Assembly: GCF_001053185.1 (NCBI RefSeq)
Contig: NZ_CSTD01000002.1
Location: 379,577 to 443,576, forward strand
Reading direction: 5' to 3'
DNA length: 64,000 nucleotides
Source: Mycobacterium bohemicum DSM 44277
GTDB lineage: Bacteria > Actinomycetota > Actinomycetes > Mycobacteriales > Mycobacteriaceae
The position numbers were made by a program, and so were the translations under genes. Below, in pieces: positions 40,664 to 51,501 of this stretch. The notes beneath the pieces are model-generated. The model was not told the DNA's origin. It did not search any database and was given only the letters and a program-made list of their open reading frames with translations. Position 1 is the stretch's first letter, and every line of letters begins with the position of its first letter.

Positions 40664-41476
40664 ATGAGCAACAGCGCGATCGTGTCGGCGGTAGTGGCGG
40701 CTTTCGTGGCCCTGCTGTTGGTGGGTGCCTCGATCCGTGTCGTGCAGCAGTACCAGCGCGGGGTGCACTTTCGCCTGGGCAGGGTGATCGGTGTCCGCGA
40801 GCCCGGGCTCCGGTTCATCATCCCCGTCATCGACCGGATGTGGCGGGTCTCGATGCGCATCGTGACGATGCCCATCCAGTCGCAGGGCATCATCACCCGC
40901 GACAACGTCAGCGTCGACATCGCCGCGGTCGCCTACTTCCGCGTCATCGACGCCCGCAAGGCCGTCGTCGTCATCGAAAACGTCAACGCCGCCATCAATC
41001 AGATCGCCCAGACCACCCTGCGCAACGTCGTCGGGCAACACTCTCTCGACGAGGTGCTCGCCCAGACCGAGAAGATCAACGGCAGCATTCGGCAGATCCT
41101 CGACACCACCACCGTGGAATGGGGTGTGGAGGTCACGCTGGTCGAGCTGAAGGACATTCAGCTGCCCGACAGCATGAAGCGGGCGATGGCCCGCGAGGCC
41201 GAGGCCGAGCGGGAGAAGCGCGCCAAAATCATTGCTGCAGAAGGCGAGGCGCGCGCCGCAGCCGCGCTGGGCGAGGCGTCCGACACCATGATGAGTCATC
41301 CGTTGGCCCTGCAGTTGCGCAATCTGCAGACCCTGCTCGAACTGGGCGTGGAGAAGAACACCACGATCGTCTTTCCCGCCCCGCTGATGAGTGCGATCGG
41401 GGAGCTCACCGGCTTCCTGACGCGTGAATCGGAAGCCGCGAAAACCCCGGTCTCCCAGCAGCTGTCACACTTCTGA
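40664..41476 (+). CDS. SPFH-domain membrane protein (slipin/stomatin-like)
   Basis: A 270-residue stomatin-type protein. An N-terminal transmembrane helix (residues 5-24) is followed by the SPFH/band 7 domain ([54 protein letters not shown]). A coiled-coil rich in Ala/Glu follows ([20 protein letters not shown]). Such proteins form oligomeric membrane microdomain scaffolds. The NfeD-like partner usually next to bacterial slipins is not here. It stands 99 nt after the exporter and has its own start region, so a link to the PKS cluster is uncertain. Confidence 0.85.
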   Translation: MSNSAIVSAVVAAFVALLLVGASIRVVQQYQRGVHFRLGRVIGVREPGLRFIIPVIDRMWRVSMRIVTMPIQSQGIITRDNVSVDIAAVAYFRVIDARKAVVVIENVNAAINQIAQTTLRNVVGQHSLDEVLAQTEKINGSIRQILDTTTVEWGVEVTLVELKDIQLPDSMKRAMAREAEAEREKRAKIIAAEGEARAAAALGEASDTMMSHPLALQLRNLQTLLELGVEKNTTIVFPAPLMSAIGELTGFLTRESEAAKTPVSQQLSHF

Positions 41477-41598
41477 CCCGAGGTGGCAGTGCAGGCCCCG
41501 ACGCGCCGAGCGTGGTGCGGGTAGCGCCGAAACTGCCGTCAGGGCCGCGGATTGCCGAGCGCTGGCAGCCGTGGGCGCAATCTCGGCGGCCCAGGCGA

Positions 41599-42132
41599 TC
41601 AGGAGAACGTCGTCTGCGCGCAGGTGCTCGGGGAGGTGATGTTGACCCCGCTGTAGACCACCTGGATGTGGGTGCAGGTGATGACGTTGACGTCGGTCCT
41701 GGGTTGGCCGGTGCTCCAGTCGGTCGAGTCGATGCGGCCGTTCGTCTGGTATTTGTCCGGTGGTCCGCCGCCGAAGTAGACGGTGGTCACCTCGTCGTTG
41801 CCCATCGCCTTGTTGACCCGCTCGTTCTGGCCGTTGGCGTGCGCGTCCAGGTAGGCCAGCCGGTTCGACGAACGGATCTCGGTGGTCTGGCGGGCCCACA
41901 GGTCGTTCGGGAAGCCGGCGACCCCGTCGGGGGTCAGCATGTCGGCGCCGGCGGTGAAGTTGCAGAATCCACCGTTCTTGAAGCAGTCGAGCGTGACGTG
42001 CGTTTCCAGCTGGTTGGGACCGTCCAGCGGGAACAGGGTGGTGGCGGTGTTGCTGGCCGCCGACGCGGTGCCCGCGGGCGCCAACCCGAGGACGGCCACC
42101 ACAACGGCGACTCCCGTTACCGGCCGGATCAT
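41599..42132 (-). CDS. Secreted conserved mycobacterial protein (Rv3572-like)
   Basis: A 177-residue exported protein with a signal peptide ending at GTASA near residue 25. The mature part has four cysteines (LDCFKNGGFC, VITCTHIQ, STCAQT) likely to form two disulfides. No catalytic motif is visible. GGAAAGGGG lies 6 nt upstream of ATG 42132. It sits next to kshB as Rv3572 does in M. tuberculosis, which marks the point where conserved synteny resumes after the accessory block. Confidence 0.75.
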   Translation of the reverse strand: MIRPVTGVAVVVAVLGLAPAGTASAASNTATTLFPLDGPNQLETHVTLDCFKNGGFCNFTAGADMLTPDGVAGFPNDLWARQTTEIRSSNRLAYLDAHANGQNERVNKAMGNDEVTTVYFGGGPPDKYQTNGRIDSTDWSTGQPRTDVNVITCTHIQVVYSGVNITSPSTCAQTTFS

Positions 42133-42163
42133 CTCGGTCCCCTTTCCGGTGCCAAAGACCCGA

Positions 42164-43246
42164 CTATTCGTCGTAGGTCACTTCTACCGAATCAGATTCC
42201 GGGCGAGATTGACAGGCCAAAATCAAGCCGTCGTCGAGATCCTGCTGCTCCAGGACGTCGTTGACCTCCATGTGGATCTTGCCCTTGCGCAGCGTGCAGG
42301 CGCAGGCCCCGCAGTGGCCTTCCCGGCAGGAGAACGGTGCGTCGAGCCCCTTGGCCAGCAGCACGTCGAGCAGCTTCGCGTTGCGTGGCCACGACACGGT
42401 GTGCGTTTCGCCGTCGAGTTCCACCACCGCGGTGGCCGGCGGCTCGTCCCCTTCGGCGGTGTCGGCGATCTTCACCGCCGCGAACGGGTCGGACTCCAGC
42501 GACTTGAACACCTCGATATGTATCTGCGGCGCGGGAACTTTCAGCGCTTCGAGCGCCTCGCGGGCCGCGTCCATGAACGGCCCGGGCCCACAGACGTAGG
42601 CGTGCCGATCGGTGTAGGGGCCGGCCAGCTTCGCCAACGCGGTGGCACTCGGCAGTCCCTGCACCGACTCGAGCCAGTGCACGACCGTGAGCCGGTCGGG
42701 GTACTTCGCCGACAGGTCCCGCAGCGCCTGGGCGAAGATCACCGAACGGTCGTCGCGGTTGGCGTAGAGCAGCGTCACCTGCCCACTGCCCTCCGACAGC
42801 GCCGACTTGCAGATCGACAAAATCGGGGTGATCCCGCTGCCGGCCGCCAGGAGCAGGAAGTCGGCGTCGAGGGTCTTGGGCACGAAGGTGCCCGACGGCG
42901 CGAGCGCATGGATCCGCATCCCCGCGTGCGCGTGATCGCACAACCAGTTGGACGCGTACCCGTCCGCGGTCCGCTTGACCGTGACGGTGAGCGCGTCGTC
43001 GGTGAAGGGTGAGCTGCACAGCGAGTAGCACCGGGCCACCGACCCGGTGCGTTCGCTGGGCACCCGCAGCGTGAGGAACTGCCCGGGCGCGTAACGCAGC
43101 CGCTCCGCCGGGATGGCCGGATCCCCCGGCTCGTCCGGCACCGCGAAAACCAGCGACCGCGCGTCGTCGGTCTCGGCGACGACCTCGGCGATCTGCAGTT
43201 CAAGGACGTGGTCGCCGAGTGGCTCGTCGGGAACTGCCTCCGTCAC
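42164..43246 (-). CDS. kshB: 3-ketosteroid 9-alpha-hydroxylase reductase component KshB
   Basis: A 360-residue class IA-type reductase passing electrons from NADH to the KshA oxygenase. The order is an FAD-binding domain (ARCYSLCSSPF near residue 70), an NAD-binding domain (LLAAGSGITPILS, YVCGPGPFMDA), and a C-terminal plant-type [2Fe-2S] ferredoxin domain with CX4CX2C (SCREGHCGACAC) and the distal Cys in LACQS. GTG 43246 follows GGGAGGGCAGG. Divergent from hsaA with KstR sites between. Confidence 0.93.
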   Translation of the reverse strand: MTEAVPDEPLGDHVLELQIAEVVAETDDARSLVFAVPDEPGDPAIPAERLRYAPGQFLTLRVPSERTGSVARCYSLCSSPFTDDALTVTVKRTADGYASNWLCDHAHAGMRIHALAPSGTFVPKTLDADFLLLAAGSGITPILSICKSALSEGSGQVTLLYANRDDRSVIFAQALRDLSAKYPDRLTVVHWLESVQGLPSATALAKLAGPYTDRHAYVCGPGPFMDAAREALEALKVPAPQIHIEVFKSLESDPFAAVKIADTAEGDEPPATAVVELDGETHTVSWPRNAKLLDVLLAKGLDAPFSCREGHCGACACTLRKGKIHMEVNDVLEQQDLDDGLILACQSRPESDSVEVTYDE

Positions 43247-43271
43247 GACCTGCCCTCCCTCTCGTCCCAAC

Positions 43272-43285
43272 TAGAACATGTTACA
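43272..43285. promoter_or_regulatory. KstR operator upstream of kshB
   Basis: TAGAACATGTTACA matches the KstR consensus TnnAACnnGTTnnA at every fixed position. It lies 26 nt upstream of the kshB start in the kshB-hsaA divergent region. Confidence 0.85.
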
Positions 43286-43339
43286 GAAACGCCGATTGAT
43301 ACCGCTACCAGCCGCAGGAACACGCTGCTCGACACGAAT

Positions 43340-43353
43340 CGGAACGTGTTCTA
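43340..43353. promoter_or_regulatory. KstR operator upstream of hsaACDB
   Basis: CGGAACGTGTTCTA matches the KstR consensus except for the first base. It lies 40 nt upstream of the hsaA GTG. With the site at 43272 it gives each divergent promoter its own operator. Confidence 0.8.
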
Positions 43354-43392
43354 GTCTCAGGTGTAAGTCCGCACTCCTGGGAGGCAACTTCA

Positions 43393-46372
<2,980 letters not shown>

Positions 46373-46382
46373 CCTGGGGAAC

Positions 46383-46946
46383 ATGTCGGCTCAGATCGAT
46401 CCGCGTGCCTTCCGGCAGGTGCTGGGCCAGTTCTGCACCGGGATCACCATCATCACCACCGTTCACGACGACGTCCCGATCGGCTTCGCCTGCCAGTCCT
46501 TCGCCGCGCTGTCGCTGGATCCGCCCCTGGTGCTGTTCTGCCCGACCAAGGTGTCGCGGTCCTGGCAGGCCATCGAGGCCAGTGGCCGCTTCTGCGTCAA
46601 CGTGCTGAGGGAAAAGCAGAAGGACGTCTGCGCGCGGTTCGGCTCCCGCGAGCCCGACAAGTTCGCCGGCGTCGACTGGCACCCGTCAACGCTCGGCTCA
46701 CCCATCATCGACGGGTCGCTGGCCTACATCGACTGCACGGTGGCCTCCGTCCACGACGGCGGGGACCACTTCGTGGTCTTCGGGGCGGTGCAGTCGCTGT
46801 CCGAGGCGCCCAAGATCAAGCCCCGGCCGCTGCTGTTCTATCGCGGTGAGTACACCGGCATCGAGCCCGACAAGACGACGCCCGCGCAATGGCGCGACGA
46901 CCTGGAGGCGTTCCTCACCACCACCACGCAGGACACCTGGCTCTAG
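46383..46946 (+). CDS. hsaB: Flavin reductase HsaB
   Basis: A 187-residue NADH:FMN oxidoreductase of the HpaC-like family supplying reduced flavin to HsaA. Family segments are FRQVLGQFCTGITIITT, FACQSFAALSLDPPLVLF and GRFCVNVLREKQ. It begins 10 nt after hsaC and closes the operon. The convergent intergenic region beyond it carries a strong hairpin. Confidence 0.93.
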   Translation: MSAQIDPRAFRQVLGQFCTGITIITTVHDDVPIGFACQSFAALSLDPPLVLFCPTKVSRSWQAIEASGRFCVNVLREKQKDVCARFGSREPDKFAGVDWHPSTLGSPIIDGSLAYIDCTVASVHDGGDHFVVFGAVQSLSEAPKIKPRPLLFYRGEYTGIEPDKTTPAQWRDDLEAFLTTTTQDTWL

Positions 46947-46981
46947 CTCTCGCCGCGTTTCCGCGGCCGTGTGGACGTCGA

Positions 46982-47052
46982 GCCTGCGCCCACGGCGCGG
47001 TTTCCGGCCGAATCGGCGCCGTGGTCGCAGGGTCGGCGCCGTGAGCGCAGGC
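46982..47052. repeat. Inverted repeat downstream of hsaB
   Basis: GCCTGCGCCCACGGCG at 46982-46997 is complementary to 47037-47052 with one mismatch. A degenerate extra copy of the right arm lies at 47007-47022. It looks like a mycobacterial intergenic palindromic element and may add to transcription termination of the hsa operon. Confidence 0.55.
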
Positions 47053-47154
47053 TGGCAAGCGTCTTCCCATGGAGTGACGTATGTCACACACGCCGCGGGT
47101 TTGGCGAACGCGGCGCTCGGCAAACCTCTGTGTCACTCAGGGTCGGCCGTGTCA

Positions 47155-47197
47155 GTACGCCCGATGGCCCGTTGAGGGGGCGGGCCATCGGACGTAC
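47155..47197. terminator. Bidirectional terminator-like hairpin
   Basis: Arms 47155-47171 and 47181-47197 pair over 17 nt with one mismatch (core CCGATGGCCCG/CGGGCCATCGG) around a 9-nt loop. It stands between the convergent hsaB and the minus-strand gene ending at 47210. No U-tract follows, as is common for mycobacterial hairpin terminators. Confidence 0.65.
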
Positions 47198-47209
47198 CGG
47201 CCGAGGGAA

Positions 47210-47656
47210 TCAGCTCGACGCCGACCTGCGTACTGCGGTTTCATCCTGCCCGGCGCGATCGGGGTCGCGCAGGTGTTCTGGCTCACCGCCGTTTTCCGCC
47301 GGCTCGCGCGTTTGCGGGTCGATCTCGTCGGCGCGTTGCCACTGGTCCTGCAGCTTTTCGCGCGACTGCGCCACTTCGTCGTGGTGCGCGGCCGCTCGCT
47401 CCTGCAGCCTCGCGGCCTCGGCGGCCTTGGCCTCGGCCTCGGCCTGCGCGGCGCGCGCCCGGGCCGCCGTCTCGTCGGCGAGCGCCTGGCGCCGTTCGAC
47501 CCTGGCGCTCTCCAGCCGCGCCTGCTCCCGGATCTCCTCGGCCTGCTGCCGGCGGCGCCGCTGCGTCGCCCTGCGCGACACGATCAGCGCCGCGGCGATC
47601 ACCAGGATCGCCACCACCACGGCGACCACGATCCAGACGACATTGCTTGTGTGCAT
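47210..47656 (-). CDS. Small membrane-anchored coiled-coil protein, unknown function
   Basis: A 148-residue protein. One N-terminal transmembrane helix (about residues 6-26, VVWIVVAVVVAILVIAAALIV) is followed by a basic stop-transfer (SRRATQRRRRQQ) and a long Ala/Glu/Arg-rich helix to about residue 110, predicted as coiled coil. The tail is acidic and polar. GGGGGGAG lies 5 nt upstream of ATG 47656. No family can be named. The topology suggests a cytoplasmic rod attached to the membrane. Confidence 0.65.
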   Translation of the reverse strand: MHTSNVVWIVVAVVVAILVIAAALIVSRRATQRRRRQQAEEIREQARLESARVERRQALADETAARARAAQAEAEAKAAEAARLQERAAAHHDEVAQSREKLQDQWQRADEIDPQTREPAENGGEPEHLRDPDRAGQDETAVRRSASS

Positions 47657-47737
47657 GATCCACTCCCCCCTGCTGAGATGGGCGCAGACGCCCCTGTGGT
47701 CCGCAGCCCGTCTAGCGGTTCCCGTATTCAACAGGCA

Positions 47738-47899
47738 TCAAACAAGCCGGTCTTTCCGCCACCAGCGTCGGCGGGATTCCTCCGCATGACCGGGGCACCA
47801 CTGGGCGTCCGGGACCATCGCACGGACCTGCTCCACGTGCGCACCACAGCCGGCCCAGGTCGTTTTCCCGCAGGTGCGGCACTTGACGGGATAACACAT
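47738..47899 (-). CDS. Cys-rich 53-residue small protein, translationally coupled to the DsbA-like gene
   Basis: A short gene reading MCYPVKCRTCGKTTWAGCGA and ending ...RRWWRKDRLV. Cysteines at 2, 7, 10, 18 and 35 plus His21 and His38 (CxxC, then WCPGH) suggest a single bound metal, zinc-ribbon-like. The start MCYPVKCRTCGKTTWAGCG is a widespread actinobacterial small-protein signature as I recall it. ATG 47899 overlaps the upstream DsbA-like stop by 1 nt (TGATG), which strongly supports that it is translated. Function unknown. Confidence 0.7.
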   Translation of the reverse strand: MCYPVKCRTCGKTTWAGCGAHVEQVRAMVPDAQWCPGHAEESRRRWWRKDRLV

Positions 47900-48510
47900 C
47901 AGCGGGGGTCCTCTTCGAGGACGGGCGGCCCCTGGTAAGGGCGTTGCAGCACGGCGAATTCGGGGACGCGCGCGGCGTCGATGACCGCGTCGAGCAGGCG
48001 GACGCCGTCGTCTCTGGTCGGCATCCGGGTCAGGACCGGCCCGTGGAACGCGTGGCCGTCGACCGCGATGATCGGGCTGCCGGCCGAACCGCCCAGCACC
48101 TTCTGGCTGGCTTCGTGCGCCTGCCGGACGGCGTCGTCGAACTCGGCGCGGTCGACGGTCTCGGCGAGCGCTTCGTCCAGACCGTTCTCGGCGAGGGCTT
48201 CCAGGATCATGCCCGCGTCCATCTCGGTCTTATGCACGTGCATGCGGGTGCCGATCGACGCGTACATGCGGGCGAACGCGTCGGGACCGTGCTCGTCGGC
48301 GACCGCGCCCAACAGCCGTCCCAGGCGGCGCGACCGCTCCATCATCGCCTGGTGTTTGCCGTCGAGGTCTTTTCCTTCGTTGAGGACCGCAAGGCTCATC
48401 TGCCGCAACGTCACCGGCGTTTGGGTCGCCTCGGCCGCGTCGAGCAGCCAGCGCGAGGCGACCCAGGCAAACGGGCACACGGGATCGACGTACAGCTCGA
48501 CGTCCGTCAT
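47899..48510 (-). CDS. DsbA/FrnE-family thioredoxin-fold protein with CPFA active site (Rv2466c-related)
   Basis: A 203-residue DsbA-like protein. The active site, CPWC in relatives such as M. tuberculosis Rv2466c, reads VCPFAW here (C12, A15): only the N-terminal Cys is kept, so a monothiol or glutathione/mycothiol-transferase-like mechanism is more likely than disulfide oxidation. The cis-Pro loop is GSAGSPIIAVDGHAFHGPVL. No signal peptide, hence cytosolic. GGGAGA lies upstream of ATG 48510. A CsoR/RicR-type palindrome lies 42-57 nt upstream. Confidence 0.8.
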   Translation of the reverse strand: MTDVELYVDPVCPFAWVASRWLLDAAEATQTPVTLRQMSLAVLNEGKDLDGKHQAMMERSRRLGRLLGAVADEHGPDAFARMYASIGTRMHVHKTEMDAGMILEALAENGLDEALAETVDRAEFDDAVRQAHEASQKVLGGSAGSPIIAVDGHAFHGPVLTRMPTRDDGVRLLDAVIDAARVPEFAVLQRPYQGPPVLEEDPR

Positions 48511-48551
48511 CGGGATCTCCCTTCGATAGCGTCTCCGCGACGTCCACCATG

Positions 48552-48567
48552 ATACCCCCATGGGTAT
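48552..48567. promoter_or_regulatory. CsoR/RicR-type operator palindrome
   Basis: ATACCCCCATGGGTAT is a near-perfect palindrome. It contains TACCC-N5-GGTA, the copper-responsive RicR motif known in M. tuberculosis, and resembles operators of the wider CsoR family. It lies between the divergent DsbA-like gene (start 48510) and nat (start 48617), so either or both could be metal- or thiol-stress-regulated. Confidence 0.6.
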
Positions 48568-48616
48568 ATGCGGAGCGACCGTACGGCCGCGTCGCCGCTC
48601 CCCGCAGAATGGCTTC

Positions 48617-49447
48617 ATGACGCTGGATCTCAACGGGTACTTTGACCGCATCGCCTACCGTGGCAGCGCCGAGCCGAATCTTGACGTTCTCCGGGATCTG
48701 GTGAGCGCGCATACCCGGGCCATTCCGTTCGAAAACCTCGATCCGGTGCTGGGGGCGGCCGTCGACGACCTGAGCCCGGACGCCCTTGCCGACAAGCTGG
48801 TTCGCCGGCGCCGGGGTGGCTATTGCTACGAGCAGAACGGGTTGATGGGCTACGCCCTGGCCGAGGTCGGCTTCCGGGTGCGCCGCCTGGCCGGCCGGGT
48901 CGTCTGGATGCAGCCGCCCGACGCGCCCGTCCCCGCGCAGACGCATACCGTGCTCGCGGTGACGTTCCCCGGTTCCCAAGGCTCGTACCTGGTGGACGTC
49001 GGGTTCGGCGGCCAGACGCCGACGGCGCCGCTGCGCATGGAAACCGGCAGCGTGCAAGAGACGCCGCACGAGCCCTGCCGGCTGATGGACCGCGGCGAGG
49101 GGCTGGTCGTGGAGGCGCAGATCGGCGGGCAGTGGCAGTCTCTCTACGAATTCACCAGCCGCAGCGTGCCGCCGGTCGACCTGCGGGTGGGCAGCTGGTT
49201 CGTCTCGACGCATCCGTCGTCGCACTTCGTCACCGGCCTGATGGTCGCGATCGTCACCGACGACGCACGGGTGAACCTGGCCGGCCGCAACCTCGTCGTC
49301 CACCGCGCCCACGGCACCGAAAAGGTCCGCCTGGACGACGCGAACGGCGTCGTCGGCGCGCTGAGCGATCGGTTCGGGGTCGACGTGGCCGACTTGGGCG
49401 ACCGCGCCGAGTTGGCAGCGCGGCTCGATCCAATCCTCGGCGATTAG
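48617..49447 (+). CDS. nat: Arylamine N-acetyltransferase Nat
   Basis: A 276-residue acetyltransferase with the Cys-His-Asp triad at C70 (RRGGYCYEQN), H110 (AQTHTVLAV) and D127 (LVDVGFGG), the canonical positions. It uses acetyl- or propionyl-CoA and in mycobacteria is linked to the cholesterol locus (HsaA-D operon in M. tuberculosis). Here a convergent pair of genes and hairpins separate it from hsaB, so it is not in the hsa operon. ATG 48617 chosen. Confidence 0.92.
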   Translation: MTLDLNGYFDRIAYRGSAEPNLDVLRDLVSAHTRAIPFENLDPVLGAAVDDLSPDALADKLVRRRRGGYCYEQNGLMGYALAEVGFRVRRLAGRVVWMQPPDAPVPAQTHTVLAVTFPGSQGSYLVDVGFGGQTPTAPLRMETGSVQETPHEPCRLMDRGEGLVVEAQIGGQWQSLYEFTSRSVPPVDLRVGSWFVSTHPSSHFVTGLMVAIVTDDARVNLAGRNLVVHRAHGTEKVRLDDANGVVGALSDRFGVDVADLGDRAELAARLDPILGD

Positions 49448-49626
49448 CGGTTAGTCGCCGACATGCCCGACGCACAAATTGCGTAATTCATTTCATTCGT
49501 CCGGCTGGAAAAACGGCGGTGCGTCGTTGTTTTGCGGTCGCAGGTACCGGCGCGGCTCAAATGGTGACGACCGCCATACCGTTTCCAACCGTCGAAAACC
49601 ACAGCTCGCGACTAGGGTGTCCCATC

Positions 49627-51501
49627 GTGAGTCGGGATCACGGGTCGGATGGCATTGTCATGCCCAATTTGGGCGACGCGGACTTTTACGGATACAGCGA
49701 CGGCTTAATCGTCGTCCCCGAGGGGGCGACATTGACATCGAATTTTGCGCGCAACACGGCGTTATTCGGCGACCATCCCTCCTACCGGTTCATCGATTAC
49801 TCGCAGGTTCAGGACGGGCGGGCCGTCGAACTCACCTGGAACCAGCTGTGGTCGCAGGTGTGCGCGATCGGCGCCCGCCTGCAGCAGGTCACCGAGCCCG
49901 GGGACCGGGTGGCGATCCTGGCGCCCCAGGGCCTGGACTATGTGGCGGCGTTCTTCGCCGCCATCCACGCCGGCCGCGTCGCGGTCCCGCTGTTCGCGCC
50001 GACCCTGTCCGGCCACGCCGAGCGATTGGCGGCGGTGCTGGCCGATGCCCAACCCGCCGCGGTGCTGACGACCGTTGCCGCGGCCGAATCGGTTCGCGCG
50101 TTCGTCCGGGCGCTGCCGCCGAACGAACGGCCGCGATCGATCGCGGTGGATGCGGTGCCCGCCACGCTCGGATCGATGCTGATCCCGGCCGATCTCGGCA
50201 CCGACGACCTCGCGTACCTGCAGTACACCTCCGGCTCCACGCGCACACCGGCGGGGGTGGAGATCACCCATCGTTCCGTGTACACGAACGTGATGCAGAT
50301 GGTCGTGTCCGGCGGCCTGGACATGAACGTCCGGTGCGTGAGCTGGCTACCGCTCTATCACGACATGGGCTTGATGATGATCATGTTCCCCGCGCTGTTT
50401 GGCGCGTACATCACCTTGATGGATCCGATGGCCTTCCTTCGACGGCCCTTCCGCTGGATCAGGCAACTGAGCAACGCATCCGCCACGGGCCGCACGTTCG
50501 CGGCCGCGCCGAACTTCGCCTTCGAGTTGACGGCCCAGCGGGGCCTGCCGCCCCAGCGGCCGGACGGAGCGCAGGGCGACGCCATCGATCTCAGCAACGT
50601 CGTGTGCCTGCTCAACGGGTCCGAGCCCGTGACGATGTCTGCCATCGAGACGTTCACCGAGGCGTTTGCCCCCTATGGGTTACCGGCCACCGCGGTCAAG
50701 CCGTCCTACGGGATGGCGGAGGCGACGCTGTCGGTCGCCAGCATCGCCCAGGACGCCGCGGCCAGCGCCATCTACCTCGACCGCGAGCAGTTGGGTGAGG
50801 GCCGCGCGGTGACCGTCGCGCCGGCGACTGCCGGCGCGGTGGCCCTGGTCTCGTGCGGCCGGCCCATCCCGGACCTGTGGGCGGTGATCGCCAACTCCGA
50901 CGGCGCCGAGGTGCCCGACGGTACCGTCGGGGAAATCTGGTTACAGGGCAACAACATCGGCCGCGGCTACTTCGGCCGCGAGGAGGAAACGAGGCGGGTT
51001 TTCGCCAACAAGCTGCAGTCCCGACTGGAGGAGGGCAGCCACGCCGAGGGCGCCCCCGACAACGGATGTTGGCTGGCCACCGGGGATCTCGGCGTCTACG
51101 TCGGGGGTGAGCTGTACCTGACCGGGCGGATCAAGGACCTCGTCATCATCGATGGCCGCAATCACTACCCGCACGACATCGAGATGACGGTCAGCGCAGC
51201 GTCCCCCGCGATTCGCAGCGGCTACGTCGCCGCGTTCTCGGTGCCCGCCGACATGCTCGAGGCGCCAGGCCGGCAGGGCGGCGAGCAGTTGGTCGTCGTC
51301 GCCGAGCGGGCCGCGGGCGCGCGCCGCCCCGAGCTCGAGTCGATCACCGAAGCCGTGCGGGCGGCGATCTCGCGCCACCATCAGATCCGGCTTGCCGATC
51401 TGAGGTTGGTGGCGGCCGGCACCATTCCCCGGACGACGAGTGGCAAACTCGCCCGCAATGCCTGCCGGGGCGAATACCTTGCCGGGCGGTTCAACCGGTA
51501 A
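49627..51501 (+). CDS. Fatty-acyl-AMP ligase (FAAL), FadD32-like
   Basis: A 624-residue adenylating enzyme closely resembling mycobacterial FAALs, especially FadD32: YRFIDYSQVQDGRAVELTW, RLQQVTEPGDRVAILAPQGL, the P-loop QYTSGSTRTPAGVEITH, VSWLPLYHDMGLMMIM, AVKPSYGMAEATLSV, IKDLVIIDGRNHYPHDIE and RTTSGKLARNACR. FAALs activate fatty acids as acyl-AMP and load them on PKS/ACP proteins, not CoA. GTG 49627 has TAGGGT 8 nt upstream, typical of leaderless transcripts; ATG 49561 is the alternative. It has no PKS next to it and separates nat from aspB, which adjoin in M. tuberculosis. Confidence 0.88.
   Translation: MSRDHGSDGIVMPNLGDADFYGYSDGLIVVPEGATLTSNFARNTALFGDHPSYRFIDYSQVQDGRAVELTWNQLWSQVCAIGARLQQVTEPGDRVAILAPQGLDYVAAFFAAIHAGRVAVPLFAPTLSGHAERLAAVLADAQPAAVLTTVAAAESVRAFVRALPPNERPRSIAVDAVPATLGSMLIPADLGTDDLAYLQYTSGSTRTPAGVEITHRSVYTNVMQMVVSGGLDMNVRCVSWLPLYHDMGLMMIMFPALFGAYITLMDPMAFLRRPFRWIRQLSNASATGRTFAAAPNFAFELTAQRGLPPQRPDGAQGDAIDLSNVVCLLNGSEPVTMSAIETFTEAFAPYGLPATAVKPSYGMAEATLSVASIAQDAAASAIYLDREQLGEGRAVTVAPATAGAVALVSCGRPIPDLWAVIANSDGAEVPDGTVGEIWLQGNNIGRGYFGREEETRRVFANKLQSRLEEGSHAEGAPDNGCWLATGDLGVYVGGELYLTGRIKDLVIIDGRNHYPHDIEMTVSAASPAIRSGYVAAFSVPADMLEAPGRQGGEQLVVVAERAAGARRPELESITEAVRAAISRHHQIRLADLRLVAAGTIPRTTSGKLARNACRGEYLAGRFNR

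Noticed and set aside
29527..41598. Integrated phage or transposon as carrier of the PKS block
   Set aside because: No integrase, transposase, attachment-site duplication or flanking repeats are visible at either border; the mode of acquisition is unknown.
47073..47088. CRP-type site (GTGA-N6-TCAC)
   Set aside because: It lies between two convergent 3' ends with no promoter to control; more likely part of the intergenic palindromes.
47081..47938. Plus-strand reading frame across the coiled-coil protein region
   Set aside because: The minus strand has a transmembrane segment, a coiled coil and a good ribosome-binding site; the plus frame is its Arg/Leu/Gly-rich shadow.
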